A stretch of DNA of 64,000 nt from Anaerolineae bacterium. Lineage in GTDB: Bacteria > Chloroflexota > Anaerolineae > UBA4142 > SHND01. The translations under genes were made by a program, and so were the position numbers. This document shows, in pieces, positions 16,899 to 24,178 of this stretch (its first letter is position 1; the number at the start of each line of letters is the position of its first letter). The stretch is from positions 62,001 through 126,000 of the forward strand of contig JADZCJ010000083.1 in NCBI GenBank assembly GCA_020851635.1, in the 5' to 3' direction. Under the pieces are notes generated by a model, which saw nothing but the letters and a program-made list of their open reading frames with translations, made no database searches and was not told the DNA's origin.

Positions 16899-17396
16899 TC
16901 AATGCGCGGGATGCGAAGGTTGCGCGTTTTCAAAGCGAATCGAGTTACCGTTGCGCGCCGGCTGCGGTCGCACCAAAAGCACGGGCAAATCGGCGTGGCG
17001 GACGACATCGTCTGCCACACTGCCCATAACCAGGCGCGCCAGCCCGCTGCGCCCGTGCGTGGACATTGCAATCAAGTCCGCGCCCAACTCTCGAGCGGTG
17101 TTTAGAATCGTGGCATAGATTGCGCCCTCTTGCGCAATCACCGTTTGCGTCTGCAGACCGCGCGCGCGCAGCTGCTCGCCCATGCGGGCGAGATATTCGC
17201 GCGCCTCTTGATCTGCCTGCTCACGAACCTGAATATTCAGGTCAGGAACGTTCATCATGGTTTCATAAATCGCAACATCCGGGACCCTCAGGAGGATGAT
17301 CTGGGTGTCGGCGTGTGATGCCAACTCGATCACCAACGGCAGCACTTGCTCTGCGAGTTCTGAACCATCCAACGGGACGAGGATTTTTTTATACAT
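16899..17396 (-). CDS. Universal stress protein (UspA family)
   Basis: 165-residue single-domain Usp. The N-terminal strand MYKKILVPLDGSELAEQVLP holds the Asp that contacts adenine in ATP-binding members, and STHGRSGLARLVMGSVADDV is the glycine-rich nucleotide loop, with Ser in place of the first Gly. DLPVLLVRP ends the domain, followed by about 20 disordered residues. ATG 17396 is preferred over an upstream GTG-type extension. It is monocistronic, with its own terminator. Confidence 0.85.
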   Translation of the reverse strand: MYKKILVPLDGSELAEQVLPLVIELASHADTQIILLRVPDVAIYETMMNVPDLNIQVREQADQEAREYLARMGEQLRARGLQTQTVIAQEGAIYATILNTARELGADLIAMSTHGRSGLARLVMGSVADDVVRHADLPVLLVRPQPARNGNSIRFENAQPSHPAH

Positions 17397-17590
17397 GACC
17401 GTGACTCGGGACAACAGAATACAGTTTCAACAGAGGTAGGTTCACCCTTTGTTGCTCCCTGACACCGCTGCCGGTGGTCTGCCCATGCGACAGCAAACGC
17501 CGGATGCATTCTGACTATCTCACCTCTTGCGCCCGGTTTGAATGGTCAGAGGTCATTCCGCACACGGGACATTTGAACTGTCTTGTGGGA

Positions 17591-18196
17591 TCAAAGGGAC
17601 TTGCCCATAATCACCAGCTCTTCGCGCCCCTTGCGCGGCTTGACCGAACTCGCCGGAAATTCGCGCCGCAACAGACGCATCCCCCGCGCTCGCAGGCGGG
17701 CGAGCAATTCATCCGTGTTGACCGCGAATGGCGGTCCGCCCGCGTGATTGCCCAGGGGAAACACCAAAGCAATATATATCCCGCCCTCTTTTAGCAGCTC
17801 TACCACCTTGTCCGCATACTCGTCGCGCCGCGCGGGGTCAATCGCACAGTAACAGGTGTATTCCAACACATAATCGAATGTGCCGATGTCGGCGGGCGTG
17901 AGCGCAAAGAAATCGTGATGCACAACCTCGTGCGCGCTCTCCTCATCCATGGCCTCGCGCATCGCCTGTGCCGCGTGATGGGCAAAATCCACGGCAACGA
18001 CCTTGAACCCGTGCCGCGCAAATTCGCGCGCATCGTGTCCGCGCCCCGCGCCGGGAACGAGCATCCGCCCGGGCGAAAAACGGTCTTCCGCCAGCAGCTC
18101 GACAAATACGGGCGTCGGCGTGCCCATGTCCCAGCCCGCCGTCCCGCGCTGATAGTCCGCCTCCCATTTGGCGGGAGAGTTTACGTCGTTAGTCAT
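17591..18196 (-). CDS. TPMT-family SAM-dependent methyltransferase
   Basis: 201-residue class I methyltransferase of the thiopurine S-methyltransferase family. KWEADYQRGTAGWDMGTPTP is the family's N-terminal signature, MLVPGAGRGHDAREFARHGF is the SAM-binding motif I, and VVAVDFAHHA holds the ribose-binding acidic residue. LEYTCYCAIDPARRDEYADK is also characteristic (bacterial members methylate small thiol, selenium or tellurium substrates). It starts 9 bp after dprA and probably shares its transcript. Substrate not deducible. Confidence 0.8.
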   Translation of the reverse strand: MTNDVNSPAKWEADYQRGTAGWDMGTPTPVFVELLAEDRFSPGRMLVPGAGRGHDAREFARHGFKVVAVDFAHHAAQAMREAMDEESAHEVVHHDFFALTPADIGTFDYVLEYTCYCAIDPARRDEYADKVVELLKEGGIYIALVFPLGNHAGGPPFAVNTDELLARLRARGMRLLRREFPASSVKPRKGREELVIMGKSL

Positions 18197-18205
18197 GGGC
18201 GTGTC

Positions 18206-19117
18206 TCAAAATAACGTCCCTTGCTGCGGCGCAGGCGGTTTGTCTTGCGCTCCGGTATGGGTGTAAATCGCGTCTGCGAGCGCGTCAAAATCTACATCCT
18301 CACCGTCCAACCGCGCTGCGCCACCTTTCAACAACCCTTCTGTGCCCTCACTCCCCGGCACGGCATACACCAATCGTCCCTGTTTGCGCGCACGTTCCGC
18401 CGTGTCCAGACTGCCGCTTTTTTGGCTCGCCTCAACCACAATCACGGCGCGGCTCAGCCCGCTGACCAGACGGTCGCGCGCCATCAATTGCGGACCGCGC
18501 GGCGGCGTATTTGGCATCAACTCGGACAACAGCGCGCCGTGCGAGACAATCCGTTCGGCGAGCTCTGCGTTTTCGCGCGGGTGAATTACGCGGACCCCGG
18601 AACCCAGCACCGCGATCGTGCGCCCGTCTTCGGCATCCAGTGCGCCCGTGTGCCCTGCCGTATCAATCCCCAACGCCAGACCGCTGACCACGCACAACCC
18701 GCGCAGCGCCAGTTCACGCGCCAGGATCGTGGCAAGTTGTAAACCCCCTTCTGAAGCGGTGCGCGTCCCCACAATCGCCACGGCGTTTTCGTCAGCTTTA
18801 TTGAGCGAGCCACGCATAAACAGGATGACGGGCGCGTCCTTGAGCGCGCGCAGAGCCGGAGGAAAACGCGCATCGTCCCACGTCAGCAGATCAATGTCCT
18901 CTTCCGCCAGCGCATAGATTTCGTCATCAAATTTTTCGGGACGCAGCGCGCGCAGCCCTTCCACCATCGTTTCGGTGACGCGCGGGACCTCCAGCAGTTG
19001 TTCGTCGGTCGCATCAAACACTGCTTCCACATCGCCGAATTGTTCGATCAGTTTACGCGCCGTCGCGCCGCCGAGTCCGGAGAGTGAGGCAAGCGCGAGC
19101 CAATGAACTTTGGACAT
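18206..19117 (-). CDS. dprA: DNA-processing protein DprA
   Basis: 303-residue DprA/Smf, the RecA loader of natural transformation. An N-terminal helix-hairpin-helix-like part (LSGLGGATARKLIEQFG) precedes the Rossmann core: VAIVGTRTASEGG, VVSGLALGIDTAGHTGALDA, TIAVLGSGVRVIHPREN, then VVEASQKSGSLDTAERARKQ. The C-terminal winged helix is reduced to a short remnant. ATG 19117 is 2 bp beyond the recQ stop codon, and the longer GTG start would overlap it. Its place behind a RecQ-ComF fusion joins two competence-related functions in one transcript. Confidence 0.93.
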   Translation of the reverse strand: MSKVHWLALASLSGLGGATARKLIEQFGDVEAVFDATDEQLLEVPRVTETMVEGLRALRPEKFDDEIYALAEEDIDLLTWDDARFPPALRALKDAPVILFMRGSLNKADENAVAIVGTRTASEGGLQLATILARELALRGLCVVSGLALGIDTAGHTGALDAEDGRTIAVLGSGVRVIHPRENAELAERIVSHGALLSELMPNTPPRGPQLMARDRLVSGLSRAVIVVEASQKSGSLDTAERARKQGRLVYAVPGSEGTEGLLKGGAARLDGEDVDFDALADAIYTHTGAQDKPPAPQQGTLF

Positions 19118-19119
19118 GA

Positions 19120-22100
19120 TCACCTGTCGGTATGGATGGTCTTGGTAAGCGTAAGCACAACAATGCTCGCCGCGCCTCCGCGCTGTAATACGCGTGCCGC
19201 TTCCTGCAAGGTCGCGCCGGAATCGTACAGATCATCCACCAGCAAAATGTGCTTGCCGCGCACATCGCCTTGTAATGCGAACGCCCCGCGCACGTTCGCT
19301 TGTTTTTGCGCGAGCGCACTCATTTCCTTTTGTTGTTTCGTCGCGCGTGTTTTGACCAATACTCCAAACGACGCGGGAATCTTTAACTCTTTTGCCAACG
19401 CGCGCGCCAAATTTCCAACGGGGTCAAACTCGCGCGGCGCAGAAGGCGGCACCGGAATCACCCCGTAAAAACTTGGCAACTCGGGATGTTGACGCACGAG
19501 ATCCGCCCAACGTGCAGCAAGCTCGCGCGCCAGATTCTGTTCGCCGCGATATTTATAGCGAAAGACCAGGTCGCCAATGACGCCGCGATTTTGGGTCTCT
19601 CCATCAAAACGCGAATGGAAATCCAGCGCCCAACCTGCGCGCCATGGACCCGTCAACAGTCGCGCGTGGGGTTTGGCGAGAAAATCGTCCACTGAAACGG
19701 AGTCAGGCGGAACAGAAACCGTTGGGGCGGTAGAACCGGGCTTGAGTGACTGCTCAATCACCTCCAACACCTGCACCCCATATTTTTCCACTTTGTTTGG
19801 TCCGATCCCTTTGATGTCGAGCAGCGCCTGCCGCGTGGTCGGCTTGTATGTCGCCAGCTCATGCAGCACCGCGTCCAAAAAAACCATATACGGCGCGACT
19901 TGTTCGCGCCGCGCTTGTTCTGTCCGCCACGCTCGCAATTTTTGAAATAACGCCGCGTCTTCGGGCGGACGTTCGGCGATGGGCTTTGCCCCAGGCGTTA
20001 TCGTCAGACTAGGTTGTCCCCGTTCGCGCAGCCACGCATTCGCCACACATCGAATCACCGCATAATCCAAATCAGCGGGCAAGCGCGCCTTGATGGGGGC
20101 GAGATATTGCGCGGAACCAACTTGCTCAATCGCCTCGCGAATTTGATTTTGCAATTCTTGCGGCACGACGCGATTGATGTCCACTTGGCCTTGCGAAATC
20201 AGTTGCGCAAGGTGCGAATAAATGGTGCCAATCGTCAAGCCGCGCAGCGCGGCGATTTGTTCGGGCGTCAGTCCTTGCGCCAAGAGTTGTCCGCTCAAGG
20301 CAATGGTGCCGCCCGCCTGGCGTTCGGCGTATGCGCGCGCGAGTTGACTTGGCTGCGGAGGGCGAATGTTTGTTTGGATTCTCGCGCGCGTTTTCAAGGC
20401 GTGTTCGCCGCGCGGAGTGAGTTGGAGCGTTGGATATTCGCCGCCGACCTGTTTCAAGTAACTGTCATCAATCAACTGTTGAATCAAATTTTCCAGATCG
20501 TTTCTGCGTAACGCCATCAATTTTCCGTAATGCGGCGATTTCACAAAATACTGCACATCTTTGGCTTTTGACCCTTTTAAAATATCCGCGAGTTTGCCCT
20601 TGCCGATTTTGCGTTGAAAGGTTTGCGCGGCTTCCAATACAGTCAGCGGAATTTGCTCCGCTTCCGTCGTCGCCGCGCGCATGGTTTCTTGTTCGTCGCC
20701 CATTTCCGCGCGCGCAACATCGTTATCGCAGCACAACGGCGCGCCGGCATCGCCGCTGTCGCCAAAATAGTCAAGAATGGTGCGGCGGCGGCACGCGTTC
20801 GTTTCCGCATAGGAAACAATTTTTCCCAACAAGTGGCGTTTATGATTTTTGCGCGTCTCGACTTGGGCTGCAATCTCGCGCAGAATTTTTTCATCCAACG
20901 GTTCGACCTGCACGCGCATCACGCCAAATTCATCATACGGTTCGCGTCGAATCAGACCGCCCGCTTCCAATTGCTCCAACGCGACTTTGACCGTCGTTTC
21001 GCGCAAACCCAAAATTTGCTCGACGTTCACCAAACTAATCTGCCGATATTTTGCCAGATATTGATGCACGGCGCGCAAATTGTTTTCTGTGGGTGAATCA
21101 TTTGCGATAAACGATTCGTGCAGCGCAGTATCTTTGGGCGAATAGATCAACGCCGCATGTGCGGGCAACCCATCCCGCCCGGCTCGTCCCGCCTCTTGAT
21201 AATACGCTTCAAGCGTGCCGGGCATCGTGTAATGCAATACAAAACGCACGTCGGGTCGGTCAATCCCCATCCCAAACGCATTCGTCGCGACCACCAGCGA
21301 CAAATCTCCCGCGAGAAATTTGTCCTGCGTTGCCGCCCGCAGCTCATTGTCCAGACCCGCGTGGTAATGTGCCGCGGGCAGCTTGCACACCTCTCGCACA
21401 AACTCGGCAACCTCTTCCGCATCACGCCGGGTGCCCGCATAAATAATCCCGGCGCCTCTTTGCTCTGCCAGAAATTCACGCGTCTGCCGCAGTTTTGCTC
21501 TTGCATCTGCGGCATTCAAGACTTGCAAATACAGATTGGGGCGATTAAAACCAGTAACCAACCGCGCCGCATGTTCCATCTCCAGCAGCCGCACGATATC
21601 ATCCTGCACGCGCGTCGTCGCGGTCGCCGTCAGCGCGAGCGTCACCGGCGGCTCAAAATTGCGGCGCGCCTCTGCCAGGCGCAGATAGTCGGGACGAAAA
21701 TCATGCCCCCACTGCGAAAGACAGTGCGCCTCGTCAATCGCGAGCAGACTCAGCTCGACCCGCTTGAGCGCGCCGCGAAACGCGCCACTGCGCAGACGTT
21801 CGGGCGCGACCAGAACGATTCTATATTCCCCTCGCGCCATCTGCGCGAGCCGCCGGTCTTGTTCGGCGACGGTCAACGTAGAATTGATAAACGCGGCAGC
21901 AATCCCGCGGCGCGTGAGCGAGTCCGTCTGGTCTTTCATCAGCGCGACGAGCGGCGAGATCACCAACGCGGTGCCCGGCTGGACGAGCGCCGCCATCTGG
22001 TAGATCAACGACTTGCCCGACCCCGTCGGCATCACGACAAGTGTATCGCGTTTGGCAAGAATGTGATGCAGCGCCTCCAGCTGCCCCGGTCGAAATGCAG

Positions 22101-22167
22101 AGTAACCAAAGTATTTCTCGAGCGCGGCGTAGAGTTTGAAATCATCCATCAAGGGTGGTGCGGACAT
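19120..22167 (-). CDS. recQ: RecQ helicase fused to a ComF-like phosphoribosyltransferase domain
   Basis: About 1015 residues. Residues 1-345 form the SF2 RecQ helicase (Walker A MPTGSGKS 46-53, DEAH 145-148). The zinc-binding subdomain follows, but its motif is degenerate: CRRRTILDYFGD, then PLCCDND where the usual CxxCxxC would be, so the last ligand is lost. A winged-helix region leads to an HTH_40-like segment (LTIGTIYSHLAQLISQGQVD) and an HRDC domain (GIGPNKVEKYGVQVLEVIE). The last 190 or so residues match ComF-type phosphoribosyltransferases, with the PRPP loop LLVDDLYDSGATL near 975. 3'-5' DNA unwinding is expected; the role of the PRTase part is unknown. ATG 22167 is preferred over an upstream extension of low-complexity translated intergenic DNA. 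Confidence 0.88.
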   Translation of the reverse strand: MSAPPLMDDFKLYAALEKYFGYSAFRPGQLEALHHILAKRDTLVVMPTGSGKSLIYQMAALVQPGTALVISPLVALMKDQTDSLTRRGIAAAFINSTLTVAEQDRRLAQMARGEYRIVLVAPERLRSGAFRGALKRVELSLLAIDEAHCLSQWGHDFRPDYLRLAEARRNFEPPVTLALTATATTRVQDDIVRLLEMEHAARLVTGFNRPNLYLQVLNAADARAKLRQTREFLAEQRGAGIIYAGTRRDAEEVAEFVREVCKLPAAHYHAGLDNELRAATQDKFLAGDLSLVVATNAFGMGIDRPDVRFVLHYTMPGTLEAYYQEAGRAGRDGLPAHAALIYSPKDTALHESFIANDSPTENNLRAVHQYLAKYRQISLVNVEQILGLRETTVKVALEQLEAGGLIRREPYDEFGVMRVQVEPLDEKILREIAAQVETRKNHKRHLLGKIVSYAETNACRRRTILDYFGDSGDAGAPLCCDNDVARAEMGDEQETMRAATTEAEQIPLTVLEAAQTFQRKIGKGKLADILKGSKAKDVQYFVKSPHYGKLMALRRNDLENLIQQLIDDSYLKQVGGEYPTLQLTPRGEHALKTRARIQTNIRPPQPSQLARAYAERQAGGTIALSGQLLAQGLTPEQIAALRGLTIGTIYSHLAQLISQGQVDINRVVPQELQNQIREAIEQVGSAQYLAPIKARLPADLDYAVIRCVANAWLRERGQPSLTITPGAKPIAERPPEDAALFQKLRAWRTEQARREQVAPYMVFLDAVLHELATYKPTTRQALLDIKGIGPNKVEKYGVQVLEVIEQSLKPGSTAPTVSVPPDSVSVDDFLAKPHARLLTGPWRAGWALDFHSRFDGETQNRGVIGDLVFRYKYRGEQNLARELAARWADLVRQHPELPSFYGVIPVPPSAPREFDPVGNLARALAKELKIPASFGVLVKTRATKQQKEMSALAQKQANVRGAFALQGDVRGKHILLVDDLYDSGATLQEAARVLQRGGAASIVVLTLTKTIHTDR

Positions 22168-22515
22168 GCGCGATATTGTCGCCCAAAGCGCGCAGATTTT
22201 CAAGCGGTCTCGCAAAAAAACAGTCACAGCGCGCGCAAACATTTCGATATTGTGACAAGCGCCCGGACACGTGGCAGCGCGCGCAAACTTGCAAAATGAT
22301 GACAAGAATTGCGTACCGCAGTTCAACTTGTACGATTTGCGTATAGACAAATTTTGCCGCGCGCGCAAATAACGCGCAAAAATGGGCATATTTTTCAGGT
22401 TGGTCCGTTACTATTTCTATACGCAACAATAGTAGACGGTCTGCGCGCGCATCCATATTTGAATTGTGCTTGCCGCGCGCGCGGCATCGTATAGTAATCT
22501 CGCACGCAAATTCTA

Positions 22516-22544
22516 TTGAAATCCGCGCGCGCCGATGTTATACT
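22516..22544 (+). promoter_or_regulatory. Sigma-70-type promoter of the LysM gene
   Basis: TTGAAA (22516-22521), 17-bp spacer, TATACT (22539-22544). A transcript starting near 22551 would have a leader of about 115 nt containing the hairpin at 22592-22620 (TTCCAC + AACCC pairing with GGGTTGTGGAA). Confidence 0.7.
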
Positions 22545-22591
22545 CTTTTTACCTGCAAAATCTAGCAGAGTTCACGAACGCATTGTGACGG

Positions 22592-22620
22592 TTCCACGCA
22601 AACCCACTCGGGTTGTGGAA
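22592..22620 (+). other. Leader hairpin of the LysM gene
   Basis: TTCCAC (22592-22597) and AACCC (22601-22605) pair with GGGTT (22610-22614) and GTGGAA (22615-22620), leaving a 3-nt bulge and a 4-nt loop. It lies 46 nt before the start codon, so it does not cover the ribosome-binding site. It may stabilise the mRNA. Confidence 0.5.
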
Positions 22621-22666
22621 GACAACACAATCCTGTGAAACTGTAACAATCCAGAAGGAGGCGCCA

Positions 22667-23149
22667 ATGAAGATTTTCACGTCGCGCTATGCGCAGATCG
22701 GTCTCGCCCTTATTATCGCAGTTCTCCTGCTTATTGGTGTAAGCACCTCTGCCAATGCGGCGGGTCCGACCTATCACACCGTACAACCGGGGCAAACCCT
22801 GTTCAGCATCGCCCAGTGGTATGGTACGTCCGTTTGGGCAATCTCGTGTGCCAATGGTCTGTTCAACCCGAACTATGTGTATGCTGGTCAGGTCCTTGTA
22901 ATTCCGCAAGGTGGTTGGGGCGGTGGGTGTCAACCCGCTCACAAACCTATGCCGCAGCCGCATCCCATGCCACAGCCACACCCTCAACCCCAACCGAGCT
23001 GCTACTATACGGTTCGCTGGGGCGATCATCTGTTCCGCATCGCACTTCGCTACGGTGTCCCGTGGACGGTCATTGCGCAGGCGAATGGCTTGCATAACGG
23101 CAATTACATCTATGCCGGTCAGGTCCTGCGTGTGCCGTGCGTTTGGTAA
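22667..23149 (+). CDS. Secreted protein with two LysM domains
   Basis: 160-residue cell-envelope protein. A signal peptide covers residues about 1-31 (positive start, hydrophobic core, NAA end). Two LysM modules that bind glycan chains such as peptidoglycan follow: YHTVQPGQTLFSIAQWYGTS at about 36-79, and YYTVRWGDHLFRIALRYGVP at about 114-157. A histidine/proline/glutamine-rich linker with MPQPHPMPQPHPQPQP joins them. Each module has a Cys pair position, possibly disulfide-bonded outside the cell. There is no catalytic domain, so it probably acts as a wall-binding or adaptor protein. AGAAGGAGG 5 nt before the ATG and a strong promoter suggest high expression. Confidence 0.88.
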   Translation: MKIFTSRYAQIGLALIIAVLLLIGVSTSANAAGPTYHTVQPGQTLFSIAQWYGTSVWAISCANGLFNPNYVYAGQVLVIPQGGWGGGCQPAHKPMPQPHPMPQPHPQPQPSCYYTVRWGDHLFRIALRYGVPWTVIAQANGLHNGNYIYAGQVLRVPCVW

Positions 23150-23164
23150 CGTCTGCTCGAATCC

Positions 23165-23406
23165 AGTATAACCTCGTCAACAATACCGACGGGGCAACTG
23201 CGTCGTCAAGCACTGTAGGTCCATGGTTGCGACTGTGTGCGCAACATCCTCAGTGAGGACATCAAGTGGACCTGCAACTTGCAAATGTAGCGCAGCCGTT
23301 CCCAACCACGAGGTTAATCGAGTCGGTCCATGGAACGACTCGATTGAATTGAAATTACGCGCAAAGCAAAAGAGGCGGGTGTCTCACCCGCCTCTTTCCT
23401 TTTTTC
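23165..23406 (+). ncRNA. Candidate structured RNA (or structured 3' UTR) downstream of LysM
   Basis: About 240 nt without a plausible gene fold into a consistent set of helices. CCTCGTC/GACGGGG (23172-23178, 23188-23194) makes one hairpin. A branched element follows with outer helices CAAG/CTTG (23207-23210, 23278-23281) and AGGTCCA/TGGACCT (23217-23223, 23267-23273). These enclose hairpins GTTGCG/CGCAAC (23226-23231, 23240-23245) and TCCTC/GAGGA (23247-23251, 23255-23259). A 10-bp hairpin AATCGAGTCG/CGACTCGATT (23316-23345) and an intrinsic terminator end it. I see no good promoter inside, so it may be the 3' end of the lysM mRNA or a processed sRNA. It does not match 6S, tmRNA, SRP or RNase P RNA as I know them. 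Confidence 0.45.
23369..23406 (+). terminator. Rho-independent terminator
   Basis: AAAGAGGCGGGT (23369-23380) pairs with ACCCGCCTCTTT (23386-23397), loop GTCTC, followed by CCTTTTTTCC. It ends the lysM transcript and its structured downstream region. Confidence 0.9.
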
Positions 23407-23415
23407 CGCGATGAA

Positions 23416-23529
23416 CTATAGCCTGTTTTCAAGGGTTGGTGAAATTTAAGTTATATTTCTCAGGTTTGCCTTACACTGGCAACGCGAAAATAACTTAAAA
23501 ACTGCGTAACCCTTGAATACAGGCTATAG
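23416..23529. repeat. 114-bp palindromic MITE-like element
   Basis: The two ends are near-perfect inverted repeats: CTATAGCCTGTTTTCAAGGG at 23416 and its complement ending at 23529 (one mismatch in the outer 22 bp). Pairing continues inward with TTTAAGTTAT/ATAACTTAAA and finally TTGCC/GGCAA around a 7-nt centre. The whole unit is one interrupted palindrome with no coding capacity, as in miniature inverted-repeat or REP-like elements. An obvious target-site duplication is not visible at the edges. Confidence 0.65.
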
Positions 23530-23534
23530 GACGT

Positions 23535-24056
23535 TCAATTGGATGCCCCTGCAGCTCGTCGTTTCAAAATCTCCTGCGTATGCATCTTGTCATGCAGCGC
23601 CAGAATTTTCAACATTCCCTTGACGCTTTGCTCGCCCCACGCCGCGTGCACGCCGATCATGTCCAGCTGTTCAGGCGTCAGCGTTTCAACCCAGGCGAGA
23701 GTTGCGGCGCGGACCTCTGTCAATGACCCCAGCGCCGCGTCCAACGGCACATCGCGCAGTTTCTCAAAGGTAAAAGCGTTGAAACGGTCCAAATCAAACG
23801 CGCCGATATAGTCGGGATAATCCGCAGCAAGCGCCTCCAATTGGACCGGCTTGGACGTTTCGACCATCAGACGCACAAATTTCACATTCAGTTTCTCGGC
23901 GTTGGCAACGTGCATCACAATATCCTTGACCGACCAGCCGCCGTCGTCGGCATGTGTCAATTCCGCAGGCGAAAACATCTCCAGCGCCGCCAACATTTTG
24001 TTCCGCTCGCTTGCCAGTCTGTCGCGCAGCGACACGATTTCAGGTTCAAGTGACAT
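23535..24056 (-). CDS. DinB/DUF1572-like protein
   Basis: 173-residue helical protein of the DinB/YfiT-like (four-helix bundle) superfamily. The first helix is SLRDRLASERNKMLAALEMF, followed by DDGGWSVKDIVMHVANAEKL, where the His is a candidate metal ligand. The closing segment ILALHDKMHTQEILKRR supplies HxxxH-spaced His residues typical of the family. These proteins are often thiol-dependent transferases, but no substrate can be inferred. The palindromic element lies just past its stop codon. ATG 24056 (MSLEPE) fits the alignment with the first helix better than an upstream ATG adding five residues. Confidence 0.7.
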   Translation of the reverse strand: MSLEPEIVSLRDRLASERNKMLAALEMFSPAELTHADDGGWSVKDIVMHVANAEKLNVKFVRLMVETSKPVQLEALAADYPDYIGAFDLDRFNAFTFEKLRDVPLDAALGSLTEVRAATLAWVETLTPEQLDMIGVHAAWGEQSVKGMLKILALHDKMHTQEILKRRAAGASN

Positions 24057-24178
24057 GCGCCGATTATACACGAAACACGTCCGAATTTGCCCCCCCGCCG
24101 CTTGCCGCTATAATTGAAATGCAATCGAGCGTCGCGGCTCTCGTTCCGTAGCCCTCGCCGCTTTTTTTGCGAATCCGA

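Larger units (their letters stand above)
22168..22666. other. recQ-lysM intergenic region with repeated GCGCGC blocks
   Basis: Nearly 500 bp without a gene, AT-rich but interrupted at least five times by GCGCGC(GC) blocks (near 22231, 22273, 22358, 22441, 22473 and 22523), several followed by AAA. TTGCGTATAGA (22337-22347) and TCTATACGCAA (22416-22426) are perfect 11-bp inverted copies. Promoters for the divergent recQ and lysM genes must lie here; only the lysM one is obvious. Confidence 0.5.

Noticed and set aside
21118-22299. Open frame of 393 codons antisense to recQ
   Set aside because: Arg/Gln/His-rich low-information translation over a strongly conserved helicase gene on the other strand; no motif and no start signal.
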